Shown here in pieces: positions 59,231 to 64,000 of a stretch of 64,000 nt of DNA (positions are counted from its first letter, which is position 1; every line of letters starts with the position of its first letter). The translations under genes were made by a program, and so were the position numbers. The notes below the pieces were generated by a model that ran no database searches, was not told the DNA's origin, and was given only the letters and a program-made list of their open reading frames with translations. The DNA is taken from assembly GCA_963783355.1 (NCBI GenBank), contig CAWANF010000001.1, positions 868,001 to 932,000 of the forward strand, written 5' to 3'. Source of the DNA: CAWANF01 sp963783355 (GTDB taxonomy: Bacteria; Bacteroidota; Rhodothermia; Balneolales; DATFMH01).

Positions 59231-60320
59231 TCAGCGGAAATTCAGTCCAAATCCAACATTTGCCATGGTATACTTCGAAATGGTATAGGTACCTGAGATA
59301 TAGAATATGGTGAGTTTTAATTTAAACCCAACCAAGGCTCTGAACGAATTTGCTCCTTTTATTTTGATATCGACCGGTGTATCAATTTTTACCACTTTTT
59401 TATGGTTCACATTAGATGATGTAGGATCTGGAACTGTTAATGGATAACTTCCCGGGGTGGAAGTAGACATTTTAGAAGATTCGTAACCAACTCCCGCATA
59501 CACGGCAATAATCGGTAAATTTTTACCGACCAAAGCATTAACCGTAAAAGCCTTTGTTTCTGTTTTTACTTGTTGGCCATCCCAGGTATGATGAAGGGTA
59601 GGAATCCGTTGTGATTTCCAACACCATTAGGGTTGACAGTTAAATTGCCAGATGCTTTAAAGTCAGTATATCCGGCCATAATGGAAAGTTTAACGGGTAA
59701 TAAGTTTGCCTCCGGGTAAATATTGATTTAGACCGTGTTGAATACCGGCACCAAACAATTGATAATTTCCATACTTATTAGATATTGATTTTAGGTAAAT
59801 AACGAATGGATAATTGGGTATGTGCAATTAATCCGATGCCTGCCTGTAACATATGGGGTTGGAACATAATGAAAACCAGTTCCTTTGAGGGTAAATTACA
59901 ATAAGCAATGTTATACCCGTTTACCTGTGATTGAAGACATTTGCTCCAGACCTTTTGGTCCGCTAAATGATGGGGAATTAGCGCCGTTATTGTAATGAAG
60001 TGTATTGAAGATCCTAATGAGCATCGACATCGAAATGATTGGTCACTATTAGGTACCATGGCAAACCAATACGTGCAGAAATATCAAACCCCAATTTTTT
60101 ATGAGGAGTAGGAGATATGATCCAGCCAGAATTAAGTCCTGCACCAAATCCTCTTCCCAAGTGGATTCAAATAGGCCGAGCGAATGTATTAGCATCTTTT
60201 GCCTGCCTGTATTAGTTGGCCAACATTACCTAATTGTGCGAAAGAACGTTTAAATGAAAATAATGTGAGAAGAAGTAAGAAGAGATGTCCACTTAAAATT
60301 TTGTGCAAGCGTTTTGACAT
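59231..60320 (-). pseudogene. DUF6588-type outer-membrane protein, multiply frameshifted
   Basis: Starting at the ATG at 60318-60320, the minus strand encodes a signal peptide (MSKRLHKILSGHLFLLLLTL, ending RSFAQ) and then LGNVGQLIQAG. It then breaks. Further pieces are found in shifted frames: GAGLNSGWIISPTPHKKLGF, NNGANSPSFSGPKGLE, then QAGIGLIAHTQLSIRYLPKI, GYTDFKASGNL and finally a long intact end (59231-59533) with VGKNLPIIAVYAGVGYESS and ANVGFGLNFR. In order these match the DUF6588 outer-membrane family. At least four frameshifts or stops make it a pseudogene. It borders the IS element. Confidence 0.8.
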
Positions 60321-60544
60321 AGTGACCTCGTTAAGGTTTTTAAATGTAAAGACAATATAATTTCTTCAATGTATCTAATTCGTAATGTATAAGAACCTGG
60401 TTCAATATTTTGTTACACGATAGATATTATTAACCGTCTGTTCCGGAATTAATATCTTACAAAATTTTATTACAAACAATTGTAAGACCACAGGCTGTTG
60501 TCCGTTAGCCATTAAATGCTGATGCGGATTTTCCTAATTCTTTG

Positions 60545-61462
60545 TTAATCGGAAAGGGAATGAAGTATGAGTATATATGATTTGTACCGGCTTTTCTCAA
60601 TATTTCCGGCTTCAAAAGCTTTTTTTACAGCGCAACCCGGCTCATGGTCGTGAGTACAATTATAGTAACGGCATTGTTCCCGGAATGGTACCATTTCCGG
60701 GTAAAAGAGAGATAATTCATAGGGTTCAATATCTACCAGGCCAAATTCACGAATGCCCGGAGTATCTACCAGAAATCCACCGAATGGAAGAGGAATGAGT
60801 TCTGCAAATGTAGTCGTATGGATACCTTTACCTGAATAACCGGAAATTTCACTGGTAGCCCGGTTGAATTCCGGGGAGATGGCATTCAAAATACTTGTTT
60901 TTCCTACCCCGGAAGGCCCAATAAATACAGATGTGTGATCTTTTAATTCTTCTGAAATTTGTTTTATGCTGTCTTCGTCGTATATGCTGCAGCTTTGAAT
61001 AGAGTAATTGATCTCTGTGTAAAGTTGAATTAATTGATCGACCTGCTCTTTATCCTTATCTGAAGCCAAATCCATTTTATTTATGATAATAATTGGCTCA
61101 ACTTCGTAAGCTTCACAGGTTGCCAGGAAACGATCAATAAATCCTGTTTTGATCCCTGGATTTTTAACCGACTGAATAACGAATCCACGATCGACATTAG
61201 CGGCTATAATATGTTCACCTTTTCTGCCATGTGTGGCTTTTCGGACAATTTTGTTTTCCCGTTCGTGAATGGACGTTATCGTTGCCGTCTTGTCATCATT
61301 TATTATAAAATCAACGATATCCCCAACTGCTATCGGATTGGTTTGCTCAAGTTTATCGAGACGAAATTTTCCCGGTAATCGGGCTAAAATAGTTTCATCA
61401 TCGATATTACTGATCTTATACCAGCTGCCTGTCGATTGTATGACTCTGCCTGTTTGGGTCAA
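60545..61462 (-). CDS. rsgA: Ribosome small-subunit maturation GTPase RsgA
   Basis: A 305-residue circularly permuted GTPase that assists late 30S assembly. An N-terminal OB fold (residues 1-60) is followed by the permuted G domain. NKMDLAS (G4, near 138) comes before the P-loop GPSGVGKTS (G1, near 182), with GKGIHTTTFAEL (G2) and DTPGIREFGLVDI (G3) after. The C-terminal zinc knuckle CRYYNCTHDHEPGCAV is complete. All expected motifs are intact. It is transcribed alone on the minus strand. Confidence 0.93.
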   Translation of the reverse strand: MTQTGRVIQSTGSWYKISNIDDETILARLPGKFRLDKLEQTNPIAVGDIVDFIINDDKTATITSIHERENKIVRKATHGRKGEHIIAANVDRGFVIQSVKNPGIKTGFIDRFLATCEAYEVEPIIIINKMDLASDKDKEQVDQLIQLYTEINYSIQSCSIYDEDSIKQISEELKDHTSVFIGPSGVGKTSILNAISPEFNRATSEISGYSGKGIHTTTFAELIPLPFGGFLVDTPGIREFGLVDIEPYELSLFYPEMVPFREQCRYYNCTHDHEPGCAVKKAFEAGNIEKSRYKSYILILHSLSD

Positions 61463-61540
61463 ATACGTTTATATTGGTGAAAAATGATTATCAATATAAA
61501 GATATTGATAAATTTTGGTAATGAATGTTTAAGATTCTAT

Positions 61541-61573
61541 AAAAAAAAAGCCCGGCGTTCAACCAGGCTTTTT
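61541..61573 (-). terminator. Terminator after lon
   Basis: On the minus strand AAAGCCTGG and CCGGGCTTT (one G-T pair) enclose loop TTGAACG, followed by a run of T (complement of the A9 at 61541-61549). Confidence 0.88.
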
Positions 61574-61588
61574 CTGCGTTATTATTTC

Positions 61589-64000
61589 TCAATTCACAAC
61601 AGTAGTATCGGCTTCCGTTGTGACTATTGAATTGTCTTTGTCGTCTTTACTCTTTCCGTCTTCTGATGTCTTTTTCTCTTCAACTTTAAACTTTTCTTTC
61701 GGATTCATCATCGGATTCAGGTCAAGGACATTATCCAGAAGATTTTCAATTCGTTCGATGTATGAGATTTTTAAATTTTTGATGATATCACTCTCAATTT
61801 CCTCTACATCACTCTCATTCTTTTTAGGCAGGAAAACTTCTTTAATGCCTGCACGCTGTGCTGCCAGAACTTTTTCCTTAATACCTCCAACCGGCAGAAC
61901 AAGTCCGCGTAAAGTAATTTCTCCGGTCATCGCAATCGTATTTTTTACTTTTCTTTGCGTAAAAATGGATGCTATGGCCGAAAGAATAGATACACCCGCC
62001 GACGGTCCGTCTTTTGGAATGGCACCGGCTGGTACGTGAATATGCAAGTCCCAATGATTAAATGCTTCTTTAGGGATAGCATATTTTGCTGCATGAGCTT
62101 TCAGATAAGAAAGTGCCAGTATGGCCGACTCTTTCATGACATCACCTAACTGGCCGGTAATATTTAATTTTCCGTTTCCCGGCGATACACTAGCTTCTAT
62201 GAACAATATAGAACCACCGACCGGGGTCCAGGCTAAGCCTGTTGATACACCGGGAACCGTGGTGCGTTCTGCGACTTCAGAAAAGAATTTTCTTTTGCCC
62301 AGGTATTTCTCTACATCTTTCAATCCAATTTTGGCTTTTTTGATGTCTTCCAAAGCAATTTTACTGGCTACGCCACGGGCAACACCGCCGATTTCCCGTT
62401 CCAGGTTTCTAACACCCGATTCACGTGTATATCCGTCGATGATCTTACTGATTGCTTGATCTGAAATCTTGAAAATATCTTTATTCAGACCATTTTCCTC
62501 AATTTGCTTGGGAACCAGGTATTTTTTAGCAATTTGCAGCTTTTCTTCCTGGGTATAACCGTTGATACGAATGATTTCCATCCGGTCTCTCAAAGGAGCA
62601 GGAATAGTATCCAGACTGTTTGCCGTGGCAATGAATAAAACTTTCGACAAGTCGTATTCCAATTCCAGATAATTGTCATAGAATGAATTATTCTGTTCCG
62701 GATCCAAAACTTCAAGAAGGGCAGAAGTTGGATCACCCCGGAAGTCGGTTCCGACTTTGTCAATTTCATCAAGCATCATAACCGGGTTGCCGGTACCGGC
62801 TTTCTTTACATTTTGAATGATACGTCCGGGTAAAGCCCCGATATATGTCCGTCGGTGGCCACGAATTTCTGCTTCATCATGCAGGCCGCCAAGGCTAAAA
62901 CGGACAAATTCACGGTTTAATGCTCTGGCAATGGAACGTCCCAATGATGTTTTCCCGGTTCCCGGAGGCCCGTAGAAACACAAGATTGGCGCTTTCATAT
63001 CTTTTTTCAGTTTCAGTACCGCCAGGAATTCTATAATCCGTTTTTTTACTTTTTCCAGGCCATAGTGATCTTCATCAAGTACTTTTCGCGCCCGTTTCAA
63101 ATCCAGTTTGTCTTTCGAAAAATGTTCCCAGGGCAAATCCAGAATCCACTCGACATAGTTCAGCATGATGCCGTAATTAGGTGCCGAGGATGGAGTTCGT
63201 TCCAGTCTGTCGATATGTTTTGTCAGTTCAGCACGGACCGATTCCGGGAATTTTTTGTCTTTTGATCGGTCTCTTAATTTTGTTACCTCGTCTTTTTCCG
63301 AATTCTCGCCTAATGCTTCCTCTATGGCTTTTAGTTGTTGACGGAGATAAAAATCTCTTTGTTGTTGATCTATATCCGTTTTAACCTTAGATCGAATTTC
63401 CTCGCTCAGATTTAGAACCTGAAGTTCCTTATTTAAATATTCGATGATATTATTCATCCGGTCTGAAAATTCCCTGATTTCAAGAATATTTTGTTTCTCT
63501 TCAACGGAGATGTTCAGGTTTGAAGAAATAAAATTCAGAAGAAAAGTCGGGCTATTGATATTTTCAATAGCTATAGTGGCTTCAGAAGGGATATTTGGAG
63601 ATAAATTTATGATTTGTGAAGCCGTTTCTTTGACAGAACGGAGGGACGCATCGAGTTCGATACCCGACATATCCTGGATGTTTTTGTACGAATGCACTTT
63701 GGCTGTAAAGAATGGCTCCGCTGAGGTCATCTCTTCAATTTCGAAAACACTCTTTCCCTGTATAACAATACTTTTACTGCCGTCGGGCATTTTGATTAAT
63801 TTCAAAATTTGAGCCACTGTCCCGATTTTATATATATCGTCTAAGGTCGGATTTTCAACTTCTGCATTTTTTTGAGAAACAACCCCGATGATCTTGTCAT
63901 TTTCGTAAGCCTGTTTTACCAGTGCCAGTGATTTATCCCGGCCTACGGTTATAGGAATCACTACGCCGGGAAATAATACGGTATTTTTTAAAGGTAAAAT
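61589..64000 (-). CDS. lon: ATP-dependent protease Lon (5' end outside window)
   Basis: About 803 residues of Lon are inside the window. The frame stays open past the internal GTG at 63961 through LPLKNTVLFPGVV, a standard Lon N-terminal segment, so the start lies beyond 64000. Domains: LON substrate-binding N domain, coiled-coil linker, AAA+ module (Walker A FYGPPGTGKTSLGR, Walker B MMLDEIDKVGTDF, FRGDPTSALLEVLDPEQN) and the Ser-Lys protease domain with PKDGPSAGVS (catalytic Ser) and VGGIKEKVLAAQRAG (Lys). The last 30 residues are a charged, low-complexity tail. It degrades damaged and regulatory proteins in the cytosol. A terminator follows at 61541. Confidence 0.94.
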   Translation of the reverse strand: MLPLKNTVLFPGVVIPITVGRDKSLALVKQAYENDKIIGVVSQKNAEVENPTLDDIYKIGTVAQILKLIKMPDGSKSIVIQGKSVFEIEEMTSAEPFFTAKVHSYKNIQDMSGIELDASLRSVKETASQIINLSPNIPSEATIAIENINSPTFLLNFISSNLNISVEEKQNILEIREFSDRMNNIIEYLNKELQVLNLSEEIRSKVKTDIDQQQRDFYLRQQLKAIEEALGENSEKDEVTKLRDRSKDKKFPESVRAELTKHIDRLERTPSSAPNYGIMLNYVEWILDLPWEHFSKDKLDLKRARKVLDEDHYGLEKVKKRIIEFLAVLKLKKDMKAPILCFYGPPGTGKTSLGRSIARALNREFVRFSLGGLHDEAEIRGHRRTYIGALPGRIIQNVKKAGTGNPVMMLDEIDKVGTDFRGDPTSALLEVLDPEQNNSFYDNYLELEYDLSKVLFIATANSLDTIPAPLRDRMEIIRINGYTQEEKLQIAKKYLVPKQIEENGLNKDIFKISDQAISKIIDGYTRESGVRNLEREIGGVARGVASKIALEDIKKAKIGLKDVEKYLGKRKFFSEVAERTTVPGVSTGLAWTPVGGSILFIEASVSPGNGKLNITGQLGDVMKESAILALSYLKAHAAKYAIPKEAFNHWDLHIHVPAGAIPKDGPSAGVSILSAIASIFTQRKVKNTIAMTGEITLRGLVLPVGGIKEKVLAAQRAGIKEVFLPKKNESDVEEIESDIIKNLKISYIERIENLLDNVLDLNPMMNPKEKFKVEEKKTSEDGKSKDDKDNSIVTTEADTTVVN

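Overview
The window looks like a chromosomal segment of a free-living, Gram-negative bacterium of the FCB superphylum (Bacteroidota, Ignavibacteria, Calditrichota, KSB1 or a relative). The evidence is a secreted protein ending in a T9SS-type sorting domain with an NYPNPFNPET motif, a parA-parB-DUF5683 order typical of that group, many exported proteins with Cys lipoboxes, several outer-membrane beta-barrels, and few strong Shine-Dalgarno sites. A COX15-type heme A synthase and two cytochrome c lipoproteins point to an aa3-type aerobic respiratory chain. No rRNA, tRNA, CRISPR array, plasmid or prophage genes were seen. I cannot name a genus from the sequence.

Layout. 1-6.4 kb: membrane proteins, two tandem beta-barrel paralogues, a two-frameshift M1 aminopeptidase and a repeat-filled gap. 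6.4-16.6 kb: an ArsA-like ATPase, CapA-like protein, pfkB, mtfA, a His-tailed lipoprotein, a serine/threonine dehydratase and a CDF-like transporter. 14.7-19.1 kb: a divergent amino-acid cluster (dehydratase plus ornithine cyclodeaminase-like gene on one side, aminotransferase plus homoserine dehydrogenase-like gene on the other). 19.3-25 kb: heme A synthase, Met-rich cytochrome c lipoprotein, tandem DUF892 ferritin-like genes and a GroEL tail relic. 25-42 kb: mixed metabolic and envelope genes (TPR, two methyltransferases, ClC channel, trypsin-like lipoprotein, exported MetX-like hydrolase, RluA-type synthase, esterase, a pair of unknown lipoproteins, a cytochrome, oxidoreductases) with a decayed AraC regulator. 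42.3-57.7 kb: housekeeping genes: uvrC, an ECF sigma/anti-sigma pair, a T9SS cargo protein, parAB-DUF5683-LOG-like, a TPR protein, transketolase, a SpoIIE-type phosphatase and polA. 57.8-64 kb: an IS3-family element inserted just after polA, a shattered DUF6588-type outer-membrane gene, rsgA and the 3' part of lon.

The most unusual signal is not a gene. Five intergenic spots carry arrays with a strict 7-bp period in which almost every unit begins with GA (GAGTAGT, GAGTATT, GACTTTA, GATTTTA, GACGTTT). They sit directly beside gene starts or stops, and the IS element abuts one of them. Other points worth checking are the divergent amino-acid cluster, the Met-rich cytochrome, the IS3 element with a canonical -1 slippery site and a 30-bp perfect palindrome, and a set of decaying genes (M1 peptidase, GroEL fragment, AraC, DUF6588).
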